Source: an uncultured Desulfobulbaceae bacterium
GTDB taxonomy: Bacteria > Desulfobacterota > Desulfobulbia > Desulfobulbales > Desulfobulbaceae
Assembly: GCA_947259225.1 (NCBI GenBank)
Contig: CAMYLK010000023.1
Span: 1-36,976, forward strand
DNA: 36,976 nucleotides
Direction of reading: 5' to 3'
Both the position numbers and the translations under genes were made by a program. Under the pieces are notes generated by a model. It saw nothing but the letters and a program-made list of their open reading frames with translations, had not been told where the DNA came from and made no database searches. Below are positions 1 to 8,399 of this stretch, piece after piece. Every line of letters begins with the position of its first letter. Position 1 is the first letter of the stretch.

Positions 1-171
1 GAAAGAACTTTTATTTACATTTAAAAGAGTGTGAGTTTAGATTCAATCATCGTGATCAGGATTTGTACTTATTGCTCTTGAAAATGTTCAGAAAATATCC
101 TCTTAACTAGTCTAGCCCCTTAGCAATTTAGTCAATCAGCTCCTTATTCCTTAATGTATGAGATAATTTGA

Positions 172-573
172 ATGGAACAGGCCAGTTTACAATTCATCGG
201 CATTCTGCATGGCGATATCAAAAGCCGTGCTGACGCTCCCAAGAACTACAGCGAGTCGGACAGGACCGGAATCCTGGAGATTTATCCTCAATTCCGGGAT
301 GGGCTTGACGGCATTAAACCAGGTCAGACCATAGTTGTTCTCTTCTGGCTCCACCAGTCCTCACGGGATATTCTCAAGGTTTATCCCAGGGGGGACAAAT
401 CAAGGGGACTGCATGGTGTATTCGCCACTCGCAGTCCGGTAAGACCAAATCCCATCGCCATTTCTGAACTGAAAGTTGAGGCCATACACGGCAATAAATT
501 AGAGGTATCGGGACTGGACATTCTGGACAGTACGCCCATACTTGATATCAAGAAAAAAATCAGCAGCAGGTAA
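172..573 (+). CDS. TrmO-type tRNA N6-methyltransferase (TsaA/UPF0066 domain)
   Basis: The 133-residue protein matches the TsaA/YaeB beta-barrel family, whose characterised member TrmO uses SAM to methylate N6 of t6A37 in threonine tRNAs. The family signature FATRSPVRPNPI is visible near residues 84-95, and the conserved block around FWLHQSS lies before it. The protein is about the size of the catalytic domain alone; the E. coli protein is roughly 235 residues, so the C-terminal extension is absent, as in many short homologues. No good Shine-Dalgarno precedes the ATG. The gene stands alone and converges with the nuclease gene that follows. Family assignment is firm; the exact tRNA substrate is inferred. 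Confidence 0.85.
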   Translation: MEQASLQFIGILHGDIKSRADAPKNYSESDRTGILEIYPQFRDGLDGIKPGQTIVVLFWLHQSSRDILKVYPRGDKSRGLHGVFATRSPVRPNPIAISELKVEAIHGNKLEVSGLDILDSTPILDIKKKISSR

Positions 574-710
574 AAGCGGTACCCGGCTTGACCCGGGCTC
601 GGCATTTCCTTCAAATCATAAATTATCTGCCACTCCTGCTCTTCTCCTTGTTCAGTCCGGAATGACGCGCAGTAAAAAATGAGGTCAGGCTGAGCTGCTC
701 CTGAATCAGT

Positions 711-2117
711 TCATATTGTAAAGCTCTGATGGGGATCAGGAATATGGACCGATTTAAAACCAACTTCTGAGCGAAGAGCCTCGGCAAGGGCATTGGCGGA
801 TTCCTCTTCTCCATGCACCACAAAGGTCTGCTGCGGTTTCTTCTGCATGGCCCCGGTCCAGGCCAGCAACCCTTCACGATCTGCGTGACCACTGAAGCCT
901 GTTATTACCTCCACCTTGGCCCTGACATCATAAGGTTCACCAAAAATTTTTACCGTCTTATTGCCTTCGACAATTCTTCTGCCCAGGGTATACGGGGATT
1001 GCCAGCCTGTGACCAGGATGGTGTTTTTCGGATCACTGATGCGGCTTTTGAGGTGATGCAGAATGCGACCGCCCTCCATCATACCGCTGGCGCTGATAAC
1101 GATGGCCGGTTCATCTGAACCGCTCAGTTTTTTGGAATCTTCCACCGAGGCGGTGTATTTCATGGTTTCAAAGCCAAACGGGTTGTTTTCTTTGTCCTGC
1201 AGCATAAAATCCCGAATTTCAGCATCATAGGTTTCCGGGTGCAGGCGGAAAATGTCGGTTGCTCTTGTTGCAAGGGGGCTGTCAACATAGATGGGCATTG
1301 CCGGAATCTCCCCGCTCTCAAACAGTTTATGCAGGGTATACACTATCTGCTGGGTTCGACCGACGGCAAATGCGGGAATGAGCAGGGTCCCGCCCCGCTC
1401 GATCGTTTCATTGATTATTCTTTTCAGCTCTTTTTCAGACTCGGGATACGGGGGATGCGACCTGTTGCCGTAGGTGCTTTCGATAATCAGCACATCCGCC
1501 CCGTCAACTATCGGCTGCGGATCACGGATGATTGGAATGCCAGGCCGACCGATGTCGCCGCTGAAAACAAGCCTGATGTCTTTGTTTGTCTCATTATCCT
1601 GAATATCAAGCACCACATGAGCACTGCCAAGCATATGACCGGCATCAACAAAGGTAAGTTCCACTCCGGGGAATATCTGGCGTTTATGATTGTAGCTCAT
1701 ACCGATGAAGTGCTCCATGGAAGTGACAACATCTTCCTTGGTGTAAAGGGGTTCAAAAAGCTTCTTCCCCTCTTTTTCACGGGCGCGGTTGACATAGTCA
1801 ACTTCCCTTGTCTGGAGGTAGGCGCTATCCATCAACATCACGGCGCAAAGGTCGCGGGTTGCCGAAGTGCAGATAATATCGCCCTCAAAACCGTTCTTTA
1901 CCCGGCAGGGGATACTGCCGGAATGATCGATGTGGGCATGGGAAAGAATTATTGCATCAAGATTTCCATCACAGGGACTTTTGCGGTTTAGCTCAAAAGC
2001 TACTTTACGTTTTCCCTGGAACAGTCCGCAATCAAGAAGCAGCCGTAAACCATTAACCTCAATCAGATGCTGAGAACCGGTGACTGTTTTAGCTGCTCCG
2101 AGAAAAGTAATTTTCAT
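711..2117 (-). CDS. MBL-fold beta-CASP RNA nuclease
   Basis: A 468-residue metallo-beta-lactamase fold protein of the beta-CASP branch, which contains RNA-processing exo/endonucleases. The metal-binding HAHIDH motif is at residues 60-65. The beta-CASP region has GGTLLIPAFAVGRTQQ, and the C-terminal motif GFSGHADREGL is near residue 410. Length and motif order are complete, so it should be an active cytoplasmic zinc-dependent enzyme. I start at the ATG at 2117 because AAGGAG lies five bases upstream; an in-frame GTG two codons earlier would swallow that site. It belongs to the chromosomal backbone immediately left of the island boundary. The RNA target is unknown. Confidence 0.9.
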   Translation of the reverse strand: MKITFLGAAKTVTGSQHLIEVNGLRLLLDCGLFQGKRKVAFELNRKSPCDGNLDAIILSHAHIDHSGSIPCRVKNGFEGDIICTSATRDLCAVMLMDSAYLQTREVDYVNRAREKEGKKLFEPLYTKEDVVTSMEHFIGMSYNHKRQIFPGVELTFVDAGHMLGSAHVVLDIQDNETNKDIRLVFSGDIGRPGIPIIRDPQPIVDGADVLIIESTYGNRSHPPYPESEKELKRIINETIERGGTLLIPAFAVGRTQQIVYTLHKLFESGEIPAMPIYVDSPLATRATDIFRLHPETYDAEIRDFMLQDKENNPFGFETMKYTASVEDSKKLSGSDEPAIVISASGMMEGGRILHHLKSRISDPKNTILVTGWQSPYTLGRRIVEGNKTVKIFGEPYDVRAKVEVITGFSGHADREGLLAWTGAMQKKPQQTFVVHGEEESANALAEALRSEVGFKSVHIPDPHQSFTI

Positions 2118-2293
2118 GCCCACTCCTTAACAAAAATGATTTTATACATTGAAAACAATCTTGAAAAATACCGCAATTGACTGAATATTAAACAGAATTT
2201 TTAGTTTACCTAACCCGCAGGAAATATACAAAGAATATTTGGAGCAAAGAGCAATTCTGCCGTAACCATACCTCCACCCAGCAGTCATTATAA

Positions 2294-2330
2294 CAAAAAA
2301 ACGGGCCAAGCCAAATTGACCTAACCCGTT
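2294..2330 (-). terminator. Rho-independent terminator behind displaced tRNA 3' end
   Basis: Read on the minus strand, AACGGG and CCCGTT arms are followed by a run of T. It lies directly downstream of the tRNA 3'-end fragment at 2339-2357, as a native tRNA terminator would, so the fragment and terminator look like one displaced unit. Confidence 0.6.
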
Positions 2331-2338
2331 TATTTTAC

Positions 2339-2357
2339 TGGTGCGGAGGTCGGAGTC
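2339..2357 (-). repeat. tRNA 3'-end fragment, left attachment site of element 1
   Basis: On the minus strand this is GACTCCGACCTCCGCACCA, the end of a T-arm plus acceptor strand and CCA. No tRNA body precedes it. The same 19 bases recur at 6953-6971, and the intact tRNA-Leu at 24530 carries the same sequence apart from one extra base in the acceptor strand. Direct repeats of a tRNA 3' end are what tyrosine integrases leave at the distal side of an island. I read it as the outer boundary of the island. Confidence 0.7.
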
Positions 2358-2945
2358 ACATATAATTATAAATTATAAATAATATTATAAAGTTATACCT
2401 ACTAAAAAAATGTGGCCATTTCGATATACCCACTTTTGTGCATGCTTTCTGCCAGCATAATGCTCCTTTCCTAGCTCTTACATTTTAGCGGCGTCGGGAG
2501 TCAAAAGATATAACCAACTTACTGAAATTAAATACTAAAATATATTAAAAATAGTAAAATACCGTCATATATACCGTCAATCATTTTCCTAATAAATTAT
2601 ACTGCTCAACTTATTTTGAATCTTAATTATTGAGAAAACCATTGATTACAAGTCTACTTTCGATTTTGAGCTGAAAATGAATAACTGGCTCCCCTAACAG
2701 AAGGTTTATTACGATAAATCTTCAGTTCGCTCTGTTCACTCTAAGTTAAGATTGCCAAGGGTAATCTACACAATTTGCATTTCAATCATTCAGGTGATTG
2801 AATCAATTAAATGTTTTCCGGTGGATGGTTAGAGTTCATGCTTTAGTCGCCTTTTTTGTTTTTGCCATCAATCAGGTTTTTATATATCATCAATCATAGC
2901 CCCTTGATTCTGAAAGTCTCAACCCCAATAATCATAGGAGAAAAC
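2358..2945. other. AT-rich intergenic stretch with integrase-arm-like repeats
   Basis: No credible gene is seen in this stretch. It contains two direct copies of TACCGTCA at 2560-2567 and 2572-2579, like the arm-type binding sites of tyrosine integrases, and a hairpin-forming repeat at 2830-2852 followed by a T-rich run. The hairpin repeat recurs after the next gene. Confidence 0.5.
2830..2852 (+). repeat. 23-bp repeat, copy 1, upstream of the hydrolase gene
   Basis: The 23-base sequence (core GTTCATGCTTTAGTCGCC) is identical to 3619-3641. The two copies flank the 2946-3596 gene in direct orientation. This copy pairs only partly with the bases before it and is followed by TTTTTTGTTTTT, so it could also act as a terminator. 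Confidence 0.7.
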
Positions 2946-3596
2946 ATGCGAAATTCTATATTGATCGTAGTTGGTATTACTTGGTTTCTAATATGCCAAG
3001 GTGTGACATTAGCCTTTTCAGTTTCTGCAAGTGAAAACGATAATAGTTTTGTCGAAGTCACATTAAAGCAGGACGCTTCTTCAGCAGATGGAGCTTTTTT
3101 CACTGGAACTGGCGAACAAGTAGTTATCATGGTACCGGGAATGAAATACAATAAAGAGAGTTGGTACTTTCTCGCCGAGCATTTTCAGACCATAGGAATT
3201 TCATCATTGGCACTTGATAGCGGTAGTACACTTCAACAAGCCATTCAATATATTCAGAACAAAGGATTTAAAAAGATTTCTGCAGTAGGTGGTAGTGTGG
3301 GGGGCGAGGATGTCATCAATTTTATTAATGATACAAACGAAGATGTTTTTGAGAAAATGGTGGTGTTAGCTCCCTACGGTGGAAAACCAATAAAAAATAA
3401 TAGCATTCTGAAACTTTTTGTTGTCGGGAAAAAAGACTTCGTTGTTGATTACAGTGATATAAAATACTTGTATGAAAAGTCAGCAGAACCAAAGAAGTTG
3501 CAAATATATAAAACCTCCGCTCATGCCCAAGAAATTTTCGATTCCGCAGTTAGTGAAGAATTAGTTAAGTTGATAACGGAGTTTATAAGCAATTAA
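2946..3596 (+). CDS. Secreted alpha/beta-hydrolase-fold protein
   Basis: A 216-residue protein with an N-terminal signal peptide (hydrophobic residues about 4-24) and an alpha/beta-hydrolase layout. The nucleophile elbow is GGSVGG near residue 115, a probable acid lies in VVGKKDFVV, and a candidate histidine is in SAHAQEIF near the C-terminus. Together these form a plausible Ser-Asp-His triad. The ATG at 2946 follows AGGAGA at good spacing, so the longer in-frame extension is not needed. The gene is flanked by two identical 23-bp repeats. Substrate cannot be told; an esterase or peptidase-like role in the periplasm is only inferred. Confidence 0.75.
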   Translation: MRNSILIVVGITWFLICQGVTLAFSVSASENDNSFVEVTLKQDASSADGAFFTGTGEQVVIMVPGMKYNKESWYFLAEHFQTIGISSLALDSGSTLQQAIQYIQNKGFKKISAVGGSVGGEDVINFINDTNEDVFEKMVVLAPYGGKPIKNNSILKLFVVGKKDFVVDYSDIKYLYEKSAEPKKLQIYKTSAHAQEIFDSAVSEELVKLITEFISN

Positions 3597-3611
3597 GGAC
3601 AAAATCCCCTC

Positions 3612-3641
3612 AGGCGGCTAGAGTTCATGCTTTAGTCGCCT
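3612..3641 (+). repeat. Hairpin repeat, copy 2, downstream of the hydrolase gene
   Basis: Contains the second copy (3619-3641) of the 23-bp repeat. Here the flanking bases complete a 12-bp stem with a TTCATG loop from 3612 to 3641 (two or three G-T pairs). No T-run follows, so a role as intrinsic terminator is doubtful. Confidence 0.65.
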
Positions 3642-3724
3642 CTGTTAGTTTAGATTGCCTGTGCTAACCTCCTTGAACAAGGACCCCATGAAAATCCACC
3701 TTCTGCATGGGGGGGGTGTGAGTA

Positions 3725-4165
3725 ATGAAAGTAAAAATTAAGTATTTAATAATATTGCTTGTTATGTCCATGATTCTAACTGGATGCCCACCTCCTGTGT
3801 CTTTAGTTATTTATAATAACACAGAGAAAGATATTATTGTAAGACTCAAAAACAGAGACTTTAACTGGGTCACTAATTCAACACTCGAAATTAGTGATTA
3901 TGGAGGCCAAATAGCTTGGGAAGAACTAGAATCAAAAGAATATAATGACACGCCCTTGTTCATATTGAATTTGAAAATAAAAGACGAAAAAAAGATAGTT
4001 AAGTTTAATTATATTAAAGTTGGCAAAGACTATGTAAGAAAAATAAATGGAATGCAAGTTGCTCACTTTCAGTTTGAAAATGATGGGAGGCTATATCATG
4101 TGCCCCTTGATTCACATTTTCCGGTTACTGATAAATCACTTATGATCCCATTGCCTGATATATAG
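3725..4165 (+). CDS. Small lipoprotein, function unknown
   Basis: A 146-residue protein with a clear lipoprotein signal: a basic start, a hydrophobic stretch and the lipobox LTGC at residues 18-21. It should be exported and lipid-anchored. The rest is mostly beta-prone with short charged stretches, and I recognise no family. A G-run before GTGTGAGTA precedes the ATG. A CCCCATG/CATGGGG hairpin lies just upstream at about 3684-3712 and may affect expression. Part of the AT-rich element 1 cargo. Confidence 0.7.
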   Translation: MKVKIKYLIILLVMSMILTGCPPPVSLVIYNNTEKDIIVRLKNRDFNWVTNSTLEISDYGGQIAWEELESKEYNDTPLFILNLKIKDEKKIVKFNYIKVGKDYVRKINGMQVAHFQFENDGRLYHVPLDSHFPVTDKSLMIPLPDI

Positions 4166-4320
4166 TGGTGATAAAATAGAACCGATGGAAGGAAGAAGAT
4201 ATTATTGTAATAATTACATTTTTTTCTCGGGATATGTTGCATTCTAAATTTCACAAATCGTTGAAAATAATGGGAACAAATCTTGTGGAATATGGCTTTA
4301 TACTTGGCTAGTAAAAAAAG

Positions 4321-4854
4321 ATGAAGCATCTTTACCTTATACTTACATTTATATTCTTTTATTCAAATCTCTTAAACGCTGGGGAAATAAAATCATTATT
4401 GATGACAGAAGTTGATGTCTCCCAACAACAAGTTTCACCTGGTTCAAGAACCTTACAAGATAAACTTCCAGATTTTGGTATTACCACTATCGGTTTTGAA
4501 AAACCTGAATGTTATCAAGGCGTATGCACAACCACTGCCGTGATGATTTACAATGATGGGAGCCTCAAAAGAGAAGTTGAAAAAGATAATGATAAAAAAA
4601 TCGTTAGTAGTGGAAGTGTCAATCGCTCTTCAGTGTTTCTGCTTCAGGAATATATCGTTAATAGTGGTTATTTCGATCTGGACATATTTTATGGAGTTCC
4701 TGCAACTGACTTGCAGCCACCGCGAATATTCATGGTAACGAGAGATGGGAAAAACAAATTTTTAATGAATTACGCTTATGCTGCACCGAATAAAATCTGG
4801 GTCTTAGAAGTTTTAATTGAATATATTGTGTCCACAGCAGAATGGGAGGATTAA
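4321..4854 (+). CDS. Secreted protein with a DUF6438-like pattern
   Basis: A 177-residue protein with an N-terminal signal peptide ending near LLNAG (residue 21). The body carries a short cysteine pair (PECYQGVC), an IYNDGSL segment, a GYFDL segment and a C-terminal VTRDGKNK segment. This order is reminiscent of DUF6438 domains (cysteine motif, then DG, then ff-L, then DGK), but the match is by eye and weak. Probably periplasmic. It sits between the lipoprotein and a small membrane protein in element 1. Function unknown. Confidence 0.6.
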   Translation: MKHLYLILTFIFFYSNLLNAGEIKSLLMTEVDVSQQQVSPGSRTLQDKLPDFGITTIGFEKPECYQGVCTTTAVMIYNDGSLKREVEKDNDKKIVSSGSVNRSSVFLLQEYIVNSGYFDLDIFYGVPATDLQPPRIFMVTRDGKNKFLMNYAYAAPNKIWVLEVLIEYIVSTAEWED

Positions 4855-4885
4855 AACTGTTTTGATTGGGCAAGTAAATTGACAC

Positions 4886-4905
4886 ACAGATGATAACATC
4901 TGTTT
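4886..4905 (+). terminator. Weak terminator-like hairpin
   Basis: A perfect CAGATG-ATAA-CATCTG stem-loop followed by TTTC, 32 bases after the stop of the preceding gene. The T-tract is short, so termination is uncertain. Confidence 0.35.
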
Positions 4906-4951
4906 CTTGGTAATTTTAGTAGTCAATTCTGCCATAACAATATTTCACTTA

Positions 4952-5272
4952 ATGAAAACAACTTACGGACTTTTATTACAATTTGCAATTACAGAAATCG
5001 CTGTCGCAGTCTTTGGGGGGTTGATAGGTGGACTTAAAGCGTTCCTGGCTGGTTTTGTTGCACCAATGATAGGACTTCAGATTCCATTTGCTATATTAAT
5101 TTCGCCAAATGATCCATTTTATTCGCAAATTTTTCCTCTGGTTTTTATCTTTCCTACTCTCTTAATCATAGTAATTTTTTCTGCATATAATAAAATTCAC
5201 AAATTATTTGGCCACCTTGCTCTGTTTCTTTTTAATTTATTATCGGTAATTATTGTTATGGGCAGTGCATAA
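4952..5272 (+). CDS. Small integral membrane protein
   Basis: A 106-residue, strongly hydrophobic protein with three to four predicted membrane spans and very few charged residues. The ATG at 4952 lacks a clear Shine-Dalgarno; an in-frame TTG at 4907 would add 15 mostly hydrophobic residues. No family is recognised. Because low-complexity AT-rich DNA can give such frames by chance, I am only moderately sure it is a gene, but its position in a same-strand run with matching spacing supports it. Confidence 0.45.
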   Translation: MKTTYGLLLQFAITEIAVAVFGGLIGGLKAFLAGFVAPMIGLQIPFAILISPNDPFYSQIFPLVFIFPTLLIIVIFSAYNKIHKLFGHLALFLFNLLSVIIVMGSA

Positions 5273-5413
5273 TAACTAGAAATAGGCTTTTTCTATGAAA
5301 AAATTTCAAAAAGACAAAGAGGGGCCTAGTCAAGGAGTGTCACTATCTTTCACAGATAAGGAAATTGAATGTCAGAAAGTGATTCAATTTGACGCAAAAC
5401 TAAAGGAGGATAA

Positions 5414-6544
5414 ATGCGATTATTATTAATAGTAACACTGTTTATTTCTGGATGTGTTGCCACTTCAATCCCACCTACTGTAGAAAATAACACATTAATT
5501 AATCCTAACGTCCCGAAGTTGTTGATAGAAGTGTCGGACGAAATTCCATTCAACGATAAAGGAAAGGGAAGTGGCTTGGGTTTTGACAGTTTTGGATCTC
5601 TTGCTTCAACAGGCCTCTCTGCAGACCAGTATCTATTTGGCGAGGATCCCGAAGACAGAGGACTGCTTATTTCGATAGTACAGTTCAAAGGATCACCCCA
5701 GATGGGGTGGCAGATGTATACTCCGGATTATTCGGTAATCCCGGGGATAATTATTACTGGAACTTCAGAACTGAAAGGTGATTCGTATGTCACCGGAATT
5801 TTTATAGGTTCTAACAAAAACAACAAACAGGCAATGATAAAAGTGTATGGTAGAGTATTTGGCGCCAATGATGACAACCTCATGCAAATTTTCTACGCTG
5901 AAGAATTGAATGAACCCATTGAGATTTCTCAAACCAAGGGCAATTCAATGAGTGAATCTCAACAAAAAATTGTTGAAGAATTCAATTCAAGGGCAGACAA
6001 TAGTTTTACAATTTTACCGTACAACGAAGAAATATTGAGCAAGATTCGCCAATTGGAAAAGGCCAGCGGTAATATAAAACAGAATGTTGGTAAAACTAAG
6101 AAGGCTGTTTCGAATTTAGATAAATGCAGGTCTGGTTGGTTTATAGCAAAAAATGTGGATACTAAAATTCATTTCTCCTGTTTAATGACTCATGAGGAAT
6201 TTGAAGTATTTTGTCCTCAAAAGTCTTTGAAAGCCAATGGAGTCTGCCAAGTGAAATGGTATTCGGATGAAAAACAAACAGGTGAGTTAATAGCAGAATA
6301 TAAAGAGGGCTTTCAGATCTATGAAGCGATGACTTTTGAGAGGGTAAAAAATGAATACCCCTATTATTCCGAAACACTGATTCAAAACGATTGGGACATG
6401 TTTGACAACGAAATAAAAAAGCTAATCTATTTTGAAGCTGCAAGAGAAAAAAATAATCATAAAAATGGTGGTGAACGCTACCAATACCCAAATAAATTGG
6501 TTAAGGGTCAAACGATATTAGATACAGCAAATTATTTGAATTAG
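5414..6544 (+). CDS. Large lipoprotein, function unknown
   Basis: A 376-residue protein with a short lipoprotein signal (MRLLLIVTLFISGC, lipobox ISGC at residues 11-14) and a strong AGGAGG Shine-Dalgarno six bases before the ATG. The mature part has a Gly/Ser-rich segment near residues 45-70, a predominantly beta region to about 160, and a charged helical C-terminal half with isolated cysteines (CRSGW, FSCLM, VFCPQ). No domain is recognised. It closes the same-strand run of exported proteins in element 1; the shared localisation suggests an envelope role, which is inference. Confidence 0.7.
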   Translation: MRLLLIVTLFISGCVATSIPPTVENNTLINPNVPKLLIEVSDEIPFNDKGKGSGLGFDSFGSLASTGLSADQYLFGEDPEDRGLLISIVQFKGSPQMGWQMYTPDYSVIPGIIITGTSELKGDSYVTGIFIGSNKNNKQAMIKVYGRVFGANDDNLMQIFYAEELNEPIEISQTKGNSMSESQQKIVEEFNSRADNSFTILPYNEEILSKIRQLEKASGNIKQNVGKTKKAVSNLDKCRSGWFIAKNVDTKIHFSCLMTHEEFEVFCPQKSLKANGVCQVKWYSDEKQTGELIAEYKEGFQIYEAMTFERVKNEYPYYSETLIQNDWDMFDNEIKKLIYFEAAREKNNHKNGGERYQYPNKLVKGQTILDTANYLN

Positions 6545-6655
6545 TTCAGACCTGATCTGACAAACCTCTTTTGAAAGAACGATGGGTTACTTTCTTCTTT
6601 GTTCATTAAAAATGATAAGGGTGCTTCATTCTTTAACCCGTGGCCTATTTTCAAT

Positions 6656-6808
6656 TCATTCTTGAATCTCATCTGATTTCCAAGCCGCAGCCCTAGCACC
6701 AAGTTGTACTTGTATAGGAAAACGCCCTTCGCTAATGAGCTTGTAAATGGTCGACCTTTTCAAACCTTTAACATGCTCTACTTCTTTCAATCGCATAAGC
6801 CTGTTCAT
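6656..6808 (-). CDS. AlpA-like small DNA-binding protein
   Basis: A 50-residue protein beginning MNRLMRLKEVEHVKGLKRST and including the classic AlpA helix-turn-helix pattern RLKEVEHVKGLKRSTIYKLI, then EGRFPIQVQLG and an AAAWKSDEI tail. AAGGAGA lies five bases before the start, so it should be translated. AlpA proteins are excisionase/regulator partners of P4-type integrases, and this one sits just inside the right boundary of element 1 with no integrase beside it. It is slightly shorter than usual (about 60-70 residues). It may be the surviving part of the lost integration module of element 1. Confidence 0.75.
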   Translation of the reverse strand: MNRLMRLKEVEHVKGLKRSTIYKLISEGRFPIQVQLGARAAAWKSDEIQE

Positions 6809-6906
6809 AACATCTCCTTCAGAGATTAATTATCCATTTTGCTTTCTACAGAACCATAGGAAATGTTACCCTCCTGCCACCCTATTGTCACCCTGCTAAC
6901 TTTGGC

Positions 6907-6944
6907 ATAAAAAAACGGGTTACGCCTCAATGACGTAACCCGTT
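6907..6944 (-). terminator. Rho-independent terminator behind second tRNA fragment
   Basis: On the minus strand, a perfect 11-bp stem (AACGGGTTACG with CGTAACCCGTT) and a nine-base loop precede a run of T. It directly follows the tRNA 3'-end fragment at 6953 and is related in sequence to the terminator at 2294-2330. Confidence 0.75.
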
Positions 6945-6952
6945 GCTATTTC

Positions 6953-6975
6953 TGGTGCGGAGGTCGGAGTCGAAC
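6953..6975 (-). repeat. tRNA 3'-end fragment, junction of elements 1 and 2
   Basis: Minus strand reads GTTCGACTCCGACC then TCCGCACCA. It shares 17 bases (GGAGGTCGGAGTCGAAC on the plus strand) with the intact tRNA-Leu at 24530, and 19 bases with the fragment at 2339. The DNA upstream does not fold as a tRNA. ACCCGT repeats 12 bases apart lie about 55-75 bases further in (7031-7036 and 7043-7048), matching repeats around the integrase at the other end. I read it as the left attachment site of element 2. Confidence 0.75.
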
Positions 6976-7198
6976 TGCAACCATAACTGTTCAAAATACA
7001 TGAATTTTTGCCAATTCGATTTTTCAAAAAACCCGTATCTTTACCCGTTAGATTCAATCCTGCAATCGGGGAGCCGACCGCGAAGTCAGTCAAAGAAAAC
7101 CAGCCCTGAGCCCTGATACATTCCCTGCAGATTGTCTTGACCGTGAGGCGATTACACCTTATAATCGTTTCATAAAATGAAGCGAAAAGAGGTTGTTT
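6976..7198. other. Attachment-arm region and Fic1 promoter region
   Basis: No gene is seen. ACCCGT repeats at 7031-7036 and 7043-7048 are candidate integrase arm sites. The last 40 bases before Fic1 contain AAAAGAGG as a ribosome binding site. Confidence 0.45.
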
Positions 7199-8341
7199 AT
7201 GTCTCATTACATCTGGCAGTTGGCAAACTGGCCTGGATTTACCTGGTCTGCCCAGCAACTGGAAGTCCCTTTGGGCAGGGCAAGATTCCTGCAGGGAAGA
7301 CTGTTGGGAAAAATCCACGCACTTGGCTTCGGTGCCACCGATGAGGTACGGCAGAGATTTCTGGTCACGGAAGCTGTCCAGACCTCAGCCATCGAGGGAG
7401 TGCAGGTGGACCCGGCTGCCGTTCGCTCGTCGGTTGCCAGGCGCTTGGGGCTGCCGACAGCAGGCCTTCCGTCCCCGACGCCCCAAACAGAAAGTCTGAT
7501 TGACCTGCTCCTGGACGCTACTGTAGGGTATGACCAACCAATTACCCCTGAACGCCTAAAGAGTTGGCAGGCGGCTCTTTTTCCCACTGGTTATTCCGGC
7601 CTCGGTAAAATAGTGGTCGGTGACTGGCGTAAAAGGGAACTGCAGGTTGTTTCCGGTCCAATAGGTAAGGAAAAAGTGTATTTTCAGGCCCCGCCGCCGG
7701 AAATTCTTGAAGAGGAAATGAATAATTTCTGCTCCTGGTTCGGCGAATCGTTGAGTAACGTTGACGGATTGCTGCGAGCAGGTCTGGCTCATCTCTATTT
7801 TGTCACCATACATCCTTTCGAGGACGGCAATGGCAGAATTGCCAGGGCAATAACCGATATGACCCTGGCGCAGGACGAAAAGCTCGCCAACCGTTTTTAC
7901 AGCCTTTCCGGCCAGATCATGAATGAACGGGACGAGTACTATGCTATTCTGGAGAGAACCCAGAAGGGAAACGGGGTGGTCACTGAATGGCTTGGCTGGT
8001 TTCTCAACTGCTTTCAACGTACCCTTGAGCGTTCGGAAAATCTCCTGGAGAACGTCGCCACAAAAGCACGGTTCTGGCAGCGGGCAGGGAATATCCAATT
8101 ATCTGAGCACCAGCGGAAGGTAATCAACAGGCTCCTCGATGCGGGTCCCGGCGGGTTCGAAGGCGGGCTTACAACTCGAAAATTCGCCGGTATCGCGCAT
8201 GTAAGCCGCGCCACAGCTTACCGGGAGATTGTGGACCTGCTCACCAAGGGTATCCTCATGCAGAATCCCGGCGGCGGTCGCAGCACAAGTTATGATCTGA
8301 ATTGGGAAGAACTCGATTTCTCTGTCGATAGCAGTAGATGA
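7199..8341 (+). CDS. Fic1: DUF4172-Fic domain protein, class II autoinhibited
   Basis: A 380-residue Fic protein. The first 45 residues (MSHYIWQLANWPGF and following) match the DUF4172 module that often precedes Fic. The inhibitory helix motif TSAIEG is at residues 62-67, upstream of the core, which defines class II self-inhibited Fic enzymes. The catalytic loop HPFEDGNGRIAR is intact at residues 205-216. A helix-turn-helix-like segment (TTRKFAGIAHVSRATAYREI) follows near residue 330. Such proteins transfer AMP or another nucleotide to hydroxyls of target proteins once inhibition is relieved; the target here is unknown. ATG 7199 is preferred over the upstream TTG because of AAAAGAGG. First of three Fic genes. 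Confidence 0.92.
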   Translation: MSHYIWQLANWPGFTWSAQQLEVPLGRARFLQGRLLGKIHALGFGATDEVRQRFLVTEAVQTSAIEGVQVDPAAVRSSVARRLGLPTAGLPSPTPQTESLIDLLLDATVGYDQPITPERLKSWQAALFPTGYSGLGKIVVGDWRKRELQVVSGPIGKEKVYFQAPPPEILEEEMNNFCSWFGESLSNVDGLLRAGLAHLYFVTIHPFEDGNGRIARAITDMTLAQDEKLANRFYSLSGQIMNERDEYYAILERTQKGNGVVTEWLGWFLNCFQRTLERSENLLENVATKARFWQRAGNIQLSEHQRKVINRLLDAGPGGFEGGLTTRKFAGIAHVSRATAYREIVDLLTKGILMQNPGGGRSTSYDLNWEELDFSVDSSR

Positions 8342-8399
8342 ACTTCCTCTATTTTTTATTCACGTACTCCACTGCTAGCCCCTTGGCTCCCTCATCTCG

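Larger units (their letters stand above)
2339..6952. mobile_element. Element 1: integrase-less tRNA-bounded island segment
   Basis: The segment is bounded by two tRNA 3'-end fragments, is AT-rich, and contains secreted or membrane-associated genes of no recognised pathway plus an AlpA-like gene near its right end. A pair of 12-bp-spaced TACCGTCA repeats lies inside the left boundary. No integrase gene remains, so it is probably a decayed or dependent element. Confidence 0.55.

Noticed and set aside
1..171. End of a gene truncated by the window start
   Set aside because: All frames contain early stops and no family pattern is visible; the stretch looks intergenic.
3612..3680. Integron attC-like site after the hydrolase gene
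   Set aside because: There is a good stem, but no GTTRRRY core pairs with an RYYYAAC box at the right spacing, and no integron integrase is present.
5295..5429. 44-residue frame overlapping the start of the large lipoprotein gene
   Set aside because: No ribosome binding site, no recognisable features, and it overlaps the well-supported start at 5414.
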